Source: Rhizophagus clarus (lineage: Eukaryota; Glomeromycota; Glomeromycetes; Glomerales; Glomeraceae). From it: DNA of 64,000 bases. The stretch covers positions 930,001 through 994,000 of the forward strand of contig BLAL01000356.1 in assembly GCA_015698045.1 (NCBI GenBank), read 5' to 3'. The notes beneath the pieces were generated by a model, which was not told the DNA's origin, searched no databases, and saw only the letters and a program-made list of their open reading frames with translations. The first letter of the stretch is position 1. Every line of letters starts with the position of its first letter. Both the position numbers and the translations under genes were made by a program. Below are positions 22,465-35,640 of this stretch, piece after piece.

Positions 22465-25108
22465 TTACATAGAATCAATTATTTCATTAGCTTCAGCAGC
22501 TGGATCCCAATCTATATCATTTTCATTTTTGACTATTTCATCTACATCTCAAATATCAACATATTCCTCTTCCATATTATTTTTACTATCTTCAATAATT
22601 TCATCTAAACTGTTAATAAAAACCTCTGCATCTAGATTTAATACATTATTTAATATCAATTCATTATTTTCATCAAGTACTCTCGTATTACTATCAACAT
22701 ATTCTTCTTCCATTGTTTCAATAAGATCATCATCCAGATTTAAATGTGCATCAACAATAATGTCATGCACTTCCTCGTTTGATTTTTCTATATTATAATA
22801 AGGTAGTTCCTGTTTCGCGTGTGCATGATAATATGATGATAGTTTGTACATATTTTCAACTTTATTTACTCCTAGCCTATTTCTCCTTTTTTCATATAAC
22901 CAACCGAGCATAGACCAAACTCTTTCACATCTGGCTGTATGGGGTGTAATCGAGAATAATTTAAGTGCCAATTGCACCAAATAATCTTTTTCTTTAGGAA
23001 AATTATCTTCTATAAAAAGCCACTAAATGGTTGGAAATTCAGTATCTTCTAATTCAATATCAAACAGCACCTGGTGTGTATGATATTTTTTCATTTGATG
23101 CATTAATTCCTTTCGTGCAAATTTTGATTTTCCAATTTTTTTAAAAATTTCATCCGCAATAATTAAAAGATTCTGAAAAGTTTCACGTGTCCAACAGATT
23201 TCTAAGAATTAATTGATAATTATTTAATAAAATATAATTAAATTAAAAAAATTTTAAATAAAATATCTATTAATTATTACTAACCTTTATAACCCAGGTA
23301 TAGATGCCACCCAAATTATTTTAAGTAAATCCCAAATTAATTTGTACATTTTAATAGCCATAATTCCTAAATCTCAAATGTACAAATTACAAAATTTATA
23401 TATGTAATTTGTAAATTAATTTGGATTTGTACATTTGGGCTGCCATAATCCCAAATTATTTTGGATTTGGGTGGCATCTATAAACCTGGATGCAAAAAGA
23501 AACATAATAAATATAACAGATCAGCAAATTCTACATAACGTTTATTAAATATTGTGATACATTGATAACGAAAAGTAAAATAATTATTCTCAGGCAATTT
23601 TTTGATTGCAGCTCCAAGTTGTACTAATCCAATAAAACAATCAGCAAGTATACATGATTGTGATTCTAATTTTAAGATTGCTTTTTTAATAGGGTGCAAT
23701 GCAAATGCCAATGCACGTACATTATCAAAAAAAGCACGAGATCGCAAAATAGTTAAATCTGCTTATGAAAGTATGTTTGTATAATCAGCTTGTAACTTTA
23801 AATTAAATAAAAAGAAATTAATATATTGATAAATATAATTTAAATAATAAATATAAATAAACAATTTTAATTACTTTTTCTAAAACTTCTTTATGACATT
23901 TAATGGAATCAATACAATCAAACATAATATGCCATCAAGCATTAACCCATCGTTTTAATCCTCCTCCATTTACATTATAATTTTTGGACTTTTTTTTAAA
24001 GCTGTGCCTATTATTTAATTATTGTTAATTAAATAAAGAAATAAAATTTTTAATAAAAATATTACCAACCTCCTTAATGGCTTCATTTAAAAAAAGTTAC
24101 AATTGTATTGCATCAAGTTAAAATCTTATTTGCAAAAGGAGTATTACATTTATCCTTAGAAAATTAAGTTAATTGAATGTGCAATACAACGAACACTAAA
24201 GATATTTGGATATTTTTCAGAAATTATTTTACGAGCATTTTAGATGTTTGCTCCTGCATCTGATATTACAGTGGAAAATTTTTCAGGGTCAATTTGTTTA
24301 ATAATATCTTTTATTTCTTTTGCCAAAAAAATACCAGTATGACTCTCTTCTGATAGATTCTTTAAACACCATAAATATTCTTTATGATCGGATATATGAA
24401 TAAGAAAATTCCAGATTGATTCATTTGCCATATTAGTCCATTCATCATATGCTATTGAAATGTAAAAAAATTAGTTACAATAATAAAATTATTTGAAAGA
24501 ATTCTTTTTTTTTTACATAGTGTTAAAGATGTAGAGTTTTTTAACTCCTTAATGATCTGTTGGTTTACGACAACTGCTTCTTATGCAAAAAGTTCATCTG
24601 AAAGAGTATCTTTTGAGGGAGGCATATATCCTAGGCGCAATATTTTTAACAATTCTATAAAAAATGGGTTTTCAATAACATGCCAAGGTATACCACAAAT
24701 GACAAAGATCTTCACATATGCTCGAGTAATTTCATGATAACTTTCTTGAGAAAGTTTTGAGCTTTCATGAAAATCTGTTATTTTCGACTGACTTTGCTCA
24801 GAATTTTCATTAAACTTTTGCTTTTTATGTGATATTTGTTGATTATTACCTGCAAAAGCTTCAGCTTTAGTAGCAAGTCTGTTTAGAAAAAATTATTTTA
24901 TTTCTAGCAGAATTTCTAAACAATCATTTACGAAATGTTCTTTTAAAGTTTGAGGAGAACCTTTGTGCCAAAATGTATTACAGTATCGACAGGTAGCCTC
25001 ATAATGACCAACTGAAACTCTTTTACCTTGTATTGCATGAGTTTCCTATATAAATGATTTTGGTCTACCGCCAAAACTTCTATCATTCAGAGACTTGGTT
25101 TTATATTC
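22465..25108 (-). pseudogene. hAT transposase, broken
   Basis: Minus-strand pieces follow hAT order. A BED zinc finger is at 25040-24949 (HYEATCRYCNTFWHKG...HFVNDC, C-x2-C and H-x4-C). A catalytic-core piece is at 24431-24240 (PEKFSTVISDAGANI, with the Asp). A middle piece is at 23747-23478 (LESQSCILADCFIGL, FFLHPG). The C-terminal dimerisation domain is at 22980-22760 (HTARCERVWSMLGWLYEKRR). A likely GT-AG intron lies at 23202-23284. Defects seen are an in-frame TAG at 25046-25048, a TGA near 22549 followed by 27 more codons to the probable true stop at 22465, and a MITE inserted at FLHPG. The protein would cut and paste the element. This copy cannot make it whole. Confidence 0.85.
23299..23482. 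mobile_element. MITE nested in the hAT transposase (184 bp)
   Basis: Inverted ends are TATAGATGCCACCCAAAT at 23299-23316 and ATTTGGGTGGCATCTATA at 23465-23482. Inner arms with CCCAAATTAATTTGTACA also pair. It interrupts the hAT coding sequence just after FLHP. The flanking CCAGG/CCTGG bases may be part of a duplication that I cannot fix. Confidence 0.8.
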
Positions 25109-25380
25109 ATCTGACATATTTAAACAGGTAAATTAATTTCAGTTAACTGCACGTAGTCACGTACTATGCGTACTGTGTGTGTTGTATTATATATATATAA
25201 AAAATTGGTCAATCAATTCCTTTTTTGAGTTACAGAAATTACGGATATTTCAGAAGTTTTAGAAGTTTAGGAAGTTTCAGAGGTTTTAGATTTTACATCT
25301 GGGGCGAAACTAGTTCTGTCTGGTTTTAGAGGTTTCGCCTATGGGCAGGTTTCAGTTTTGTCTGTAACACTATCAGCGAT

Positions 25381-26972
25381 TAAATGTTTTACATCTGGCT
25401 TCTTAGATTAGTTGTTTCTTGATTGATTGATCTTCTTGGTAGAGTGACCAGATTTAGAAGTTTTATTTTGATCATTTTTATGGTTGTTAGTATTAGAACC
25501 TGAAAAATAAGAGTTACACCCATAAGGTGTTCTTGAGGACTTGTTTGCATTGCCAATTCAAGCAGATCTACATAGATTTTTGAAGTTAGGAGTGGAATAA
25601 CAGCACCAGGAGATTTATGTGTTATTTTAAAGCTGAGGATTATTAATGCAGGTGAAAACATGCTCCCAAGTGTCAAAATAACCTATCATTTTTCTAACCC
25701 CATCAACTTCTTTAACAATTTTAAATGATTTTATGCCATTATCCAATAAAAATTGGTGTGGACGTCCATTTGGAAATAAGGAGGCATCTGTCATATCTTC
25801 TGAAATATTATATACAATAGCTTAGAATTTCTTATGTTGTTTCCTTTCAGAGAAACTCCAGGAAGCTTGGAACTATTGAACAGGGATTTCTCACAAGTTA
25901 ACAGTCCAGTCTCCTCCATTATAGCATTTCAAGCATTTGTGGTCAGGAATCAGTCAAATCCTCACAGATAAATACTTCTTGTGCACCCTTGTGCTGACTA
26001 AAATGACTTTACCTCATCATCCTAAATTGGCCAATAGAGTATAGTTATCCCATTTGGCTGGAATATCATAGACTACAAGATCCAATAATTGTGCTTATTC
26101 CTGATCCTGAGGATAATATCCAGTGATGATAACATTTCCATTCTTCAAGATGTTGTCTATCTCTTTCTGTTTTAACTTCTTTCCATTGTCAATAGGCGTT
26201 GATTGTGGTTTAGAATCTTGCTTCAACTGCTTAAAGGGAGTGGAAGGAAGAGAAAGTAAACTTTTGATTAAAAGTAACCGTCCTTGAACCAGAAGGTTTA
26301 GAGGGTGTATACTCAGGAGATTCTGTGCTAAAAGTGGGCACTACTTGTTTATCCAGTCCAGAAGGAAATTTCAACTGCAACTTTTGTTTCTCCTTACAGG
26401 CCTTCTTTTTAGCACTCCTTTTCTGAGATTTGGTCAAGAACGTGACAGGTAAAGATATGTTATTACACAGAGATGTGGTGCCTGACCAATAATCTTTTTA
26501 AATCTTCATCAATCATATCAACATTGATCGACATGTCTGATTGATGCATAGGATCTTCTAGAATTTCCATATTCAGATGTTGCACCTTGTAACTCTCCAT
26601 CTCTCAGCGAATTTCAGAATCCAGGAGTAATATTCCCATGAGTTTGTCATCCAAAAGAAAAGTATTGAGAAGACAAGCTAGAAAACGTAAAGTTTGAGGG
26701 TAACAGTCGAATCTTTCTACCAACTTGCTACCTGGGACTTGTTAGTCCTTATGTTTTACAAGAAATCTATCAAAACTATATGAGTCTGAAAATTGTATGG
26801 TGTTGAAAAAAGGTGAGTTGTTATTGATAAGGTTTGACAAAAAGTCTGTAATAATATCATGAAAACGGTCAGAGAGTGAACTTTTCAAGTTAGTATCTAT
26901 AGTAACCAAAGGTGTTAAGTCCAGTTTTTCTACTTTCTTGGCTGGTTTTCTTAGTAGAAATCCTTTCTTCAT
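25381..26972 (-). pseudogene. ORF1-like coding zone of the retroposon, degraded
   Basis: The start MKKGFLLRKPAKKVEKLDL at 26972 is followed by segments in several frames. 26437-26231 encodes a basic stretch (MTKSQKRSAKKKACKEKQK), typical of a nucleic-acid-binding ORF1 tail or linker. Segments such as KWDNYTLLANLG and GIKSFKIVKEVDGVRKMIGY recall ORF1 proteins of fungal LINEs with RRM-like folds. That family match is from memory and not certain. The zone is interrupted many times and cut at its end by the hAT insertion at 25380. Confidence 0.45.
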
Positions 26973-27055
26973 AGTGAAAAATAAATTTATTTCTTCCGCA
27001 AAAAATTGGTTTTATGAATCAACAAAAAGAGTTTTTTTCTGAAATATATTTAATT

Positions 27056-28094
27056 GTTTTTTATACACTGTTTAATTATTTTTATTTTTATTTTTCAATA
27101 ACAATTAAAGTTAAACAAATAAATAAAACAAACAAGTAAGCAAGTTAACTATTAATATATTTAAAAAAATATAAGTATCAAGGTTTGATCAAATAATCGC
27201 TAATTTAGAAAAACTAAACCAAAAAATTATTATGAACCCTTTAGTTGAAAACCAAATACAAATACAAGGTAGCGACTTAATCTTGCAAGATAATAATAGT
27301 ATATTAAAAGTATAACTAAAGTATCACTCATTAGTGACAGTTTTATCATGAGCTTTCCTCCTTAAACAACAAACCTCCCTCCAAATATATTAAGTTAAGT
27401 TGCACAGTCACAACTTACTAAAAGTAAACCAAAAAAAAAACCAAACCACACTGGTTTCAAAAAACAAAAATTTTTCCAGGTAACTATATTGCAGAGTAAA
27501 AAAACTACTGATCTAATAAAAATCAAATAGATTGGCCAACTTGGTTGCATCTAGACAAACCATTTAGATTTTCAAGATTTATCTAATCAGTATATTCAGA
27601 AATTATTAAAAAAACTACAATAAAATCTGTAATAGTTTAATACATATTCAATGTAACCTAATCTACTTAAGAACTGAATATCCAGATTTACATTCCTTTA
27701 AACAAATGTCTAACTCTTTCAAAAAAGAAAATGCCAAACTGCCTATATTAATTTAATTTTGGGATACCTTTCTATTTTCCAGAAAAACTAAAAAATAGGA
27801 GGCAAAAAAGAAAGACAAGAAAAAACAATAAAAAAAAAGAAAACACTGCTTAATTATTGTTAAAGGAGATTTATATTTATTATAATATCAATCTCATAAT
27901 ATTTTATATAAATCCTTATAGAGATTCACAAGTCAAAGGCTGTCAAATTAGGAATCATTTAGATTAAAAGTTTAGAAGATTTCCAATTTTTTTTAATTTA
28001 TTTTATCAGGATATCTGATTGGTAACTTTAAAATAACATAAATCAAATATACAGTATATAGTTATTAATAGGTTATCAATAGAGTACCTATTTA
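27056..28094. other. AT-rich stretch without recognised gene
   Basis: I see scattered A-runs and no open frame with recognisable content. Confidence 0.4.
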
Positions 28095-28345
28095 TTTTAC
28101 TGGTCAAAATCAATTCTATCAGATACATATCAGGAACTTATATATCAGTAACTAATTAGATAAATATCAGGTATTTTTACATATCAGGTACTCGATTTAT
28201 TACACTTCAAAATATGTCTAATTACCAAGTCCCTGATATCTAAACTATTGGTTACCAATATGTTATTTAATATATATCAGGTACAGTTCTATCTTACATA
28301 TATTGGGTACCTGATATGTGATACAAATTTTAATACGTTAGATTT
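28095..28345. repeat. Second copy of the TACTGGTCAAAAT word-repeat family
   Basis: The left edge TACTGGTCAAAATCAATTC followed by CTATCAGATACATATCAGG is the inverted counterpart of the right edge at 19540. Words ATATCAGGTACC and GATATGTGAT recur in both orientations. The right end is degenerate. Confidence 0.5.
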
Positions 28346-28659
28346 TATATTGTATAATGTATTAAGAAATTTTTTAGAATTTACTTTCTTTATAGATTTT
28401 TCTTTTTAGAAATTTTTAATTCGTTTAATGTAATTAAAAAATTTTTATTGTCTTATTTGTTGAATGCATTATCAAGTTTATAAATTTTTTGTAAAGTGTT
28501 TAAAAGTATAATTATTATTGTTAACATTTTTATTTTATTATGTATTTTATTACAATAAATTAATAAAAAAGTTACAGTCATTTATAATACAAGTTTAAGA
28601 AAAGTTTGCTCAAACTTTCTTAATCGTAATCACGTTAGAATCAAGAGGAACAAGGAAAA

Positions 28660-29215
28660 CTGCAACCTAAAATAAATAAAAGAAATGTTAAAACTGTTTC
28701 TTTAATATTCAAAAAATATCCCTCCCTCTCTTCTTACATTTCAAGCCTGAAGTCTGGCAATCTGAAAAAAATAAAGAAAAAAATATTAGTAATGTTTCTT
28801 TAATATTAAAAAAAAATCCCCCACCCTTTTTAACTTACATTTTCAAGTCTGATTCATCCAAGAAGGCTGACAACCTAAAAAAATAAAAAAAGAAACATTA
28901 GTAACATTTCTTTAATATTAAAAAAAAAAATCCCTGCCCTTTCTAACTTACATTTTCAAGTCTGGTTTGTTCAAGAAGGCTGGTAACCTAAAAAAATAAA
29001 GAAAGAAATATTAGTAACATTTCTTTAATATTAAAATAAAATCTTCCACCTTTTCTAACTTACATTTTCAAATTCAGTTTGTCTAAGAAAGTTGGCAATC
29101 TAAAAAAATAAAGAAAGAAATGTTAGTAATATTTCTTTATTAAAAAAAATTACCACCCTTTTTAACTTACATTTTTTAAGTTCAGGAGTCTAGTAACCTA
29201 AAAAAAATAAAAAAA
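28660..29215. repeat. Minisatellite, five to six units of ~95-115 bp
   Basis: Units start near 28666, 28759, 28872, 28987, 29098 and 29197 with (A)ACCTAAAAAAATAAAG. Each then carries ATTAGTAACATTTCTTTAAT, a CCCACC-rich block and CTTACATTTTCAAGTCTGG. Base composition and layout recall the 16055 minisatellite, but the units are not the same sequence. Confidence 0.8.
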
Positions 29216-32200
29216 ATTTACAGTTTAGAAAACCGTAAAAATAGATTGATCATAATAATCAATAATCATCAAATTAAATTAAAATGCCAAAACTATTGCA
29301 TGTAAATGCCAAAAGGTTTTGGCAGTTTAGTAAAAATGAGTTTGATTACGTATTTTAAAAATGTGAAAGATTATTTCAAGATTTTATATTATAAATTGAT
29401 AGATTAGTTTTCTTAATTTGATCTATGGAAAGATTTTAGTAACATTTTAGAAGAATCAGCGGTAATAGATCTGTTATATCTAAATGTACCTTTTTTAAAA
29501 ATTTATTGGAGACCGCATAGTAAAGCAAGCACAGTAGAAAATGATGGATTGATATGAGTAATTATGAGTCATAATTTATTATAATCAAAATAATCAATAA
29601 TCAATTAGATAGAAAGAGATGGAAGGTCTTAGCATTACTTGGCATTACTTGGCATTACGTAATGAAAGAAAATGAAATTAGATAAAAAGATTATTAGTAG
29701 TAAGTATTAGTATTAGTAATTTAAAAAGAAGATAGATTATTAATTGTATTTAATTTGGCAGATATCAAGACTGACCTTTAGCTGAAAGCATAAATTTTTG
29801 TATTAGTAGGTTGTGAAATCTTATCTGATTCTTTAATAAATATTATGCAATCTCAACGCTATTAAATTTAAAAAAAAATTAATTGTATTTATAGCTGTTT
29901 TCAAATTATTGTAATCAGATGATTTGTTGATCAATTAAATTAAAACATCGAAAATACTGAAAACAATTGAAAACAAGCAAAAACAATAAAAATACTACAT
30001 ATTTATATCACTAAAGACGTAATAAACCAGTTTTAGAACTTTTATTTTTTTAAAAAAAAATATTTATTTTCCTTTTATTTTATTTAAAAAGTACTTTTTA
30101 ATACACTTTATTTTGAATATTTTGTAACATAAACCAAAAAAAAGTTTTTTTATCTATTTTTTTTATCTATTAACTATTTTTAATTATTTTTTAGAGTCTT
30201 TGGAACTTCAAGAATATTTTTATTTAAACATTAGTGTAAAGTAGAAGTCAAGAAATTCTTAAAGAAACACTACTTTCTACCTAAAGAACCAAAGATCTAA
30301 AATAAAAAATTGTGGTTAACAAATAAAAAAATAGTTAGAAATGAAAAAAATAAGTAGGAATAATGAAATAAAATAAAAAAGTATTATTCCTTACTTGGCA
30401 TAAGTCGGTAAGAGTCTTTGGAATCTCTACTAGGAATCAGTTTTTAGGAATCGTCTTTAAGAATCAGTTTTAGGAATCAGTTTATAAGCTATAGCAAAAA
30501 CTAAAAGTGAATGATAAAAAAAATATAGACAAAGGTTATACAATGATGGCTTAGCATTACACAGATCAAATGATAATTATAGTATTTATAGTAAAAATAT
30601 GATTTTATTTTTATAGTCTTAAAATCAATTTTTATTTATTACGAAATTAATTACTGATCACACCATTTTGAAAATGGCAATAATAATAGTTTATTATATG
30701 AATAAGGATTAATAATAGTTTTTAATAGTAGAAAAATAAGTATAAATAAGAGAGAAATTTTGTATTATAAGTCCTTTGAATTGGTTTTCTTAATAAATAA
30801 TAAATTTATGTTTAAATAGTTTTATTAAATTATTTCATATATCACAGTTTACATATTTTTATATATTTTTATCAATCACTGTACATATAACCCCCTTAAT
30901 TTGCTTTATTATAGTTAACATAATAAAATTTTAGCATAGCATCTTCTTTTAACATATAATACATATGTAAAGATTAAAATCAACCAAATTTTATTTAATT
31001 GGTTAAATTAACAATTTTTGAATTTATAATTCTGGCCAAAATTTCTTTAATTCTAGTCAAAATCGTAATTTTGTCCTAAATTTGATTAAAATTAAAAATT
31101 TCAAGCCAAATATAATATTTCATTTATACAAAATAACTCTCAAACTAAATATGGGAAATAAAACTTCTAAATGGTCTCCAAGTGTTTATTAAAAAATTTC
31201 TTCAAATACATTTTGTTTTTCAAGTTGAATCTTAATTAGAAGTTGATGTATTTTTTTTATTAAAAATAAAAAATTAATGCAAAAAACTTATCATTTGTTA
31301 ATCATAATAAGTATTATAAAAATTTAAAAATATTTTATATTATTATATAATAAATAAAAAATTAAAATGCATAAATCTAAATAATTTTTTAATATAATAA
31401 ATATAATTTTAATTTATCAAAGAAAATTTTTTTGCTTTTTATTTTATTTATATAATTAAATTGTAAAATTTCTTTATTATTTTAGTAATTTTAACTGTAA
31501 AATAATCTACCCATTAATTTCAAGAACAATTAAATATTAAAAAATATCTTTTTTTACAATAAAAATTTAATATTTAAATATGATTAGACAGAAATAAATT
31601 GGTTAAAAACAATAAAAATTTTGTATTATTTTTTAGTTAAAAATAAATATATTACTCAAAAATGAGCTTAATAATGTTATTCTCCTCTTGTTTACTAATG
31701 ATAAATAAAAATTTGTTATTATTTTATATTAATAAACAGAAAAATATTAATAGATTCAATAATAATTAAAAATCTAATTGGATAACTGGCATTATTACCT
31801 TAATAAAAGTTGTACATATGTAGTGATTGTTATGTTTATTAGTCATCTTTTTTTTATGTTTATGGTATTAAAATAAAGTGATAAAGAGTGGAGACCTCTT
31901 TCTTGGTTTTGTTTGGTTTATATTTATTTTATTTTTGTTAGTTTCGCTTTCAACTCTTCTGACCTCTAATGCTTTTTCTGTCACAATGTATACCATCTTT
32001 ACAGGATTAAAGATAAATATAATTATAATCATTTATTCGTTCAGTTTTTCTAAAATCAGTTTTTCTAAAATATTGATTATTGTTATTATATCTTTTAACA
32101 TAATTAATAACTTGATCTTTCTATATTAGTGATATAGGCAATATATACAAATAATATATTTTAGGATAAATAATTAATTTTTTTTAAATTAGCTATTAAT

Positions 32201-35200
32201 ATGAGTTTTTTTTGCACAAATCCTTGAAATGATGCATATATATTTTTCATTAAAATAATATAAAACTGACTTATTCTTTATAATAACAACTTTTTAGATT
32301 CTATAAAGACTTGGACTAAACATAGTGTCAGTTAGGATTTTAAACTATATATAAATAGGTCAGAGGTTAAATTTGCTTATTGATCATATAAAATTTTTAA
32401 AAAGTTGCTTATTTCAGGAGTATTTTTAAAATTTTTTATCCTATATATCTTTGTATTTAAAAAAATTTACTGATTGGATTTTAATGAAATTTATATCATT
32501 AAATTCATTTCAATAAAATGAATTTAATGGTATAAAATTTATTTTAATAGCATTAATATTGATCAAGATATCCTAAATTGAAAATTTTATTATACATTAT
32601 ATTTGACTTAAATGAGAGATGTTTGGAATTCTGGTCAGTTGTATACTTCTAATTTTCCATTCCACCTTTCCATTCTGCATTAATAAGAAAATAGCAGATA
32701 GTATTTTTTTTTTTAATTTTATTTTATCTTTTTCAACCAGATGCTTATATTTTATAAATAGTTTAGATTTTACTTGTTCCAATATAATGGCTTTCATTGA
32801 CTAAGTTCTTATTTTTCTTATTCTGATTCTCAAATAAGATGTATAAAATAATTATTTAGGTAATTAATAACTATTGGTATATATTTAATTTATACTCTTA
32901 TTAATTGAGAATTAAAAAATATTAATTTAACAGTATACTGCATCTTATACAAAATTTTTAAAAGTGTCTGATTAAAATACTTTATGAATGCAAGTCTCCT
33001 ATGATTATATGGGTCAATCACTTAAATTGTAATATAATATTTATATTGGAATGAAACTAATTAACATTTTATTTTATTTTTTATTTTTTTTTTAGGTTTA
33101 AAACTTAAAACAGACTAAAGATAAAAAAAAAATTTTATTTTATTTTATTTTTATTTTAACAAATATTAAATTAGTATTTATTTTTTTTAGATTTAAAACT
33201 TTATTTAAAATTAAATCAGAAAGACATACAACAACTATACTTATGAAATAGAAACTTCTTTGTACATATAACTGGCATCAACCATGATCTACCCATTCCC
33301 TTTGCACACTTAATGTTAAGAAGTTTTTTTTCTAAGGAAAAATATAGAAAACTCAAGGCCATTATCAAATCAAAAAAAATAGTACTAACAATTGTTACTC
33401 TATTTTTAAAAGTATTTGTCAATGAATTTTATAAGGTTATTTGACAATCACGTTGTAAAGAAATAAAAAAATGGAAACATACAAAAGGCATAAAAAAATA
33501 AGATATAAAGAAAAAATTAGCAGCACATTAACGCATTGCATATGAACGGATTCTAATACTACAAATAGAAGATGGCGTATATGATTTAAAAAGAAGAATA
33601 ATCCTAAAACATAATGAGCAATGGTTCAATAGCATTAGAAAAAGCAAGAAAACATATAAATCAAATTATCAGAGATGGGAATAGGATATTCTAGAAGGTG
33701 TATAATAATACAAAAGTATACAAATTTAATATAACTTCTTTTTTTTCTTTTTATCCAGAAAATAATGAAAGCATATACTGAAGTCATATGATATAATGAT
33801 CTTATATAATTCAATAGTTATTATGGAAGGTGTAATGACAGAAATCGATGAAGTCATGTGATCAATTAGATTATCGAGTTGAAATAGTCAAATATATAAT
33901 ACGAAATTAATAATCATTTTATTAATTATTAAAGTAGATCATTGATCGATGAGTGTGATAATATATAAACCCCAGTTTGTAGATTTAGTCAAACGTAACG
34001 AGCATTAAGCATAGGTTAGATTACGAATATTTAAAAATGTAATTACCTAATTATTTGGAGATAATAGAGTTTCAGAGTTTAAATAAAGTTTATATTTAAG
34101 AAAAGTAAAAGTTTAATAAATTGTTTTTATGGTATTTTAGTATTTCTTGTTGTATCAGAAGTAGCAGAAGTTTGGCGTTGTAGCGTGAGAATTACAGTAA
34201 CAAAAATAATTGAGTGGTAATATGGTAGATAGAGAGATTACACAAAGAAAATAGATAAATTATTACCCTAAGGAAAAACTATTAACCGAAGAATAATACA
34301 AGAACATGTGATATAACCAAAAAGTAATACAGATTATTTTTAGTTTAGTTTATCTTTAGAATAGTTTACTTAATTAGTTTAGTTTATTTTCAATTATTTG
34401 TTTATTTTTAGAAATAGAAAAGATAGAATAGTTAGAAAGGAAAATAGATAGATTTGAATGAAAATGGAAAAATGAAGTTCTGGATCTTTCTAGATAATTT
34501 AATAACTCTGACATTTCTGACAATGAAAGAAGGAACCTAGAAGAAAAAGATAATTTTCAATATAATCTTTGAAGGAAAATAGAAGAATTCTAAATTTTTT
34601 CAACGACGTAATAATGACAATGAATCACCATATTTAGAAAACAAGAAAATGGATCTTAGAGGAAAAAGATATTTTCTCTTACAATTATCAGAATGGATTC
34701 TAATGGAAAACTCAATAATGTAATTGCCAAGCAATGCCAAGCGTTACATTAAATTATTCAACTATTCACCTTAAAATCATTCATCAGAAACCATGAGAAA
34801 TAAGGAAACCTATTCAGAAATTGAAGGAAAATGTGCAGGAAAATTATCTATAAATTGACCCAGAGGTGCATTTACAAATGAGGCTTTTTCCAATTCGAAT
34901 TAGGGGATATATAAATAAGAAGAAGAAGGAAAAACTCTGCTTAAACGAAACTTCAGAGGAAGAAAAAAAGAAGTGATGGGAAAACTATGTAGAAATAAAA
35001 GTAGAAAATTAATTTTTAGTTTAGAAATTTCTTTTAATTAATAAACTTATAATTAATTCATGAATGGAGACTGATTAAATTCAGGTGTATGATAAAGAAT
35101 TAATTTTTCTTATTAAAAACTTTCTTTTAAAAATAAATTCTGATATGTTAAGTGAAAAGAGAAGTTATGCTTGTTTAAAAGTTAAAAGTAAATTGAAAAG

Positions 35201-35640
35201 TGATGACGGAAGCTCTCTCAAAGTAAAAGTCAAAAGAAATATGGTTAAGGGTAAGCTAGAGAAAATCCTTGGTATTTGAGATACCTAAACATGATGTTGT
35301 AATGAGAGTGTATGAGAGAAGCACTAAAAGGATAAAAGAGAAAATGAAAAGAGAAATGTTAGAATGCTAAGAAAAAGGAAAATCTAAACCAAGCAAATAA
35401 AGAGTTTTAGTGTAAAGAACCAGCGTGGCACAGTATTGTTATACTGATAGGATGGTCTTTTCCCTCTACAGCATGATAAAGAATATGGGTGAATTCATAA
35501 AGTGATGGTAAGGCACAGGAGCAATCTTCTAGATAGGGGATCAGTTTAGAGTTTTAATAAATTAGTTATATACAATAGATATTTCTGTATTTTACTATAT
35601 AATTAATAAACTCACAAATTACACTACCTTGCAAAAAAAA
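29216..35640. other. Long AT-rich stretch without supported gene
   Basis: No gene is supported. Minor items are word clusters TAGGAATCAGTTTT at 30400-30490, GGCATTACTTGGCATTACG at 29640, and short open frames of no recognisable family at 31878-32129, 33216-33422 and 35085-35279. Slightly less AT-rich sequence at 33830-34900 and 35410-35560 may be old transposable-element debris. Confidence 0.35.

Larger units (their letters stand above)
22203..25372 (-). mobile_element. hAT transposon (3.17 kb) inserted in the retroposon
   Basis: The ends are TAATGTTGTAGACAAAACTG on the left and the complement of TAGTGTTACAGACAAAACTG on the right. They start TA-TG, as hAT ends do, and differ at three positions. 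The flanks CCAGCGAT (22195-22202) and TCAGCGAT (25373-25380) are an 8-bp target duplication with one change. Subterminal words such as GAAACTTCTGAAACC occur near both ends in opposite orientation. The transposase lies on the minus strand. The insertion split the ORF1-like retroposon, so it is younger than it. Confidence 0.9.
21844..27040 (-). mobile_element. Poly(A)-tailed retroposon with ORF1-like region, split by a hAT insertion
   Basis: On the minus strand the element runs from 27040 to a ~19-bp A-run at 21844-21862. It is flanked by a perfect 15-bp duplication GAAATATATTTAATT at 21829-21843 and 27041-27055. Without the inserted hAT it is about 2.0 kb. It has a ~70-bp leader, one ORF1-like coding zone (26972 leftwards) and a non-coding 3' part before the tail, with no endonuclease, RT or LTR. 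This structure fits an ORF1-only half-LINE or a retrocopy mobilised in trans. The mobilising family is unknown. Confidence 0.82.

Noticed and set aside
33830-34700. Possible LTR-retrotransposon debris (LTR-like start, primer-site-like stretch near 34150)
   Set aside because: Only weak resemblance; no second LTR, no clear coding domain and no target duplication. Not reported as an element.
35410-35640. Possible tRNA-derived SINE (A-box-like TGGCACAGTATTG, A-run at 35630)
   Set aside because: No convincing B box and no target duplication around the A-run.
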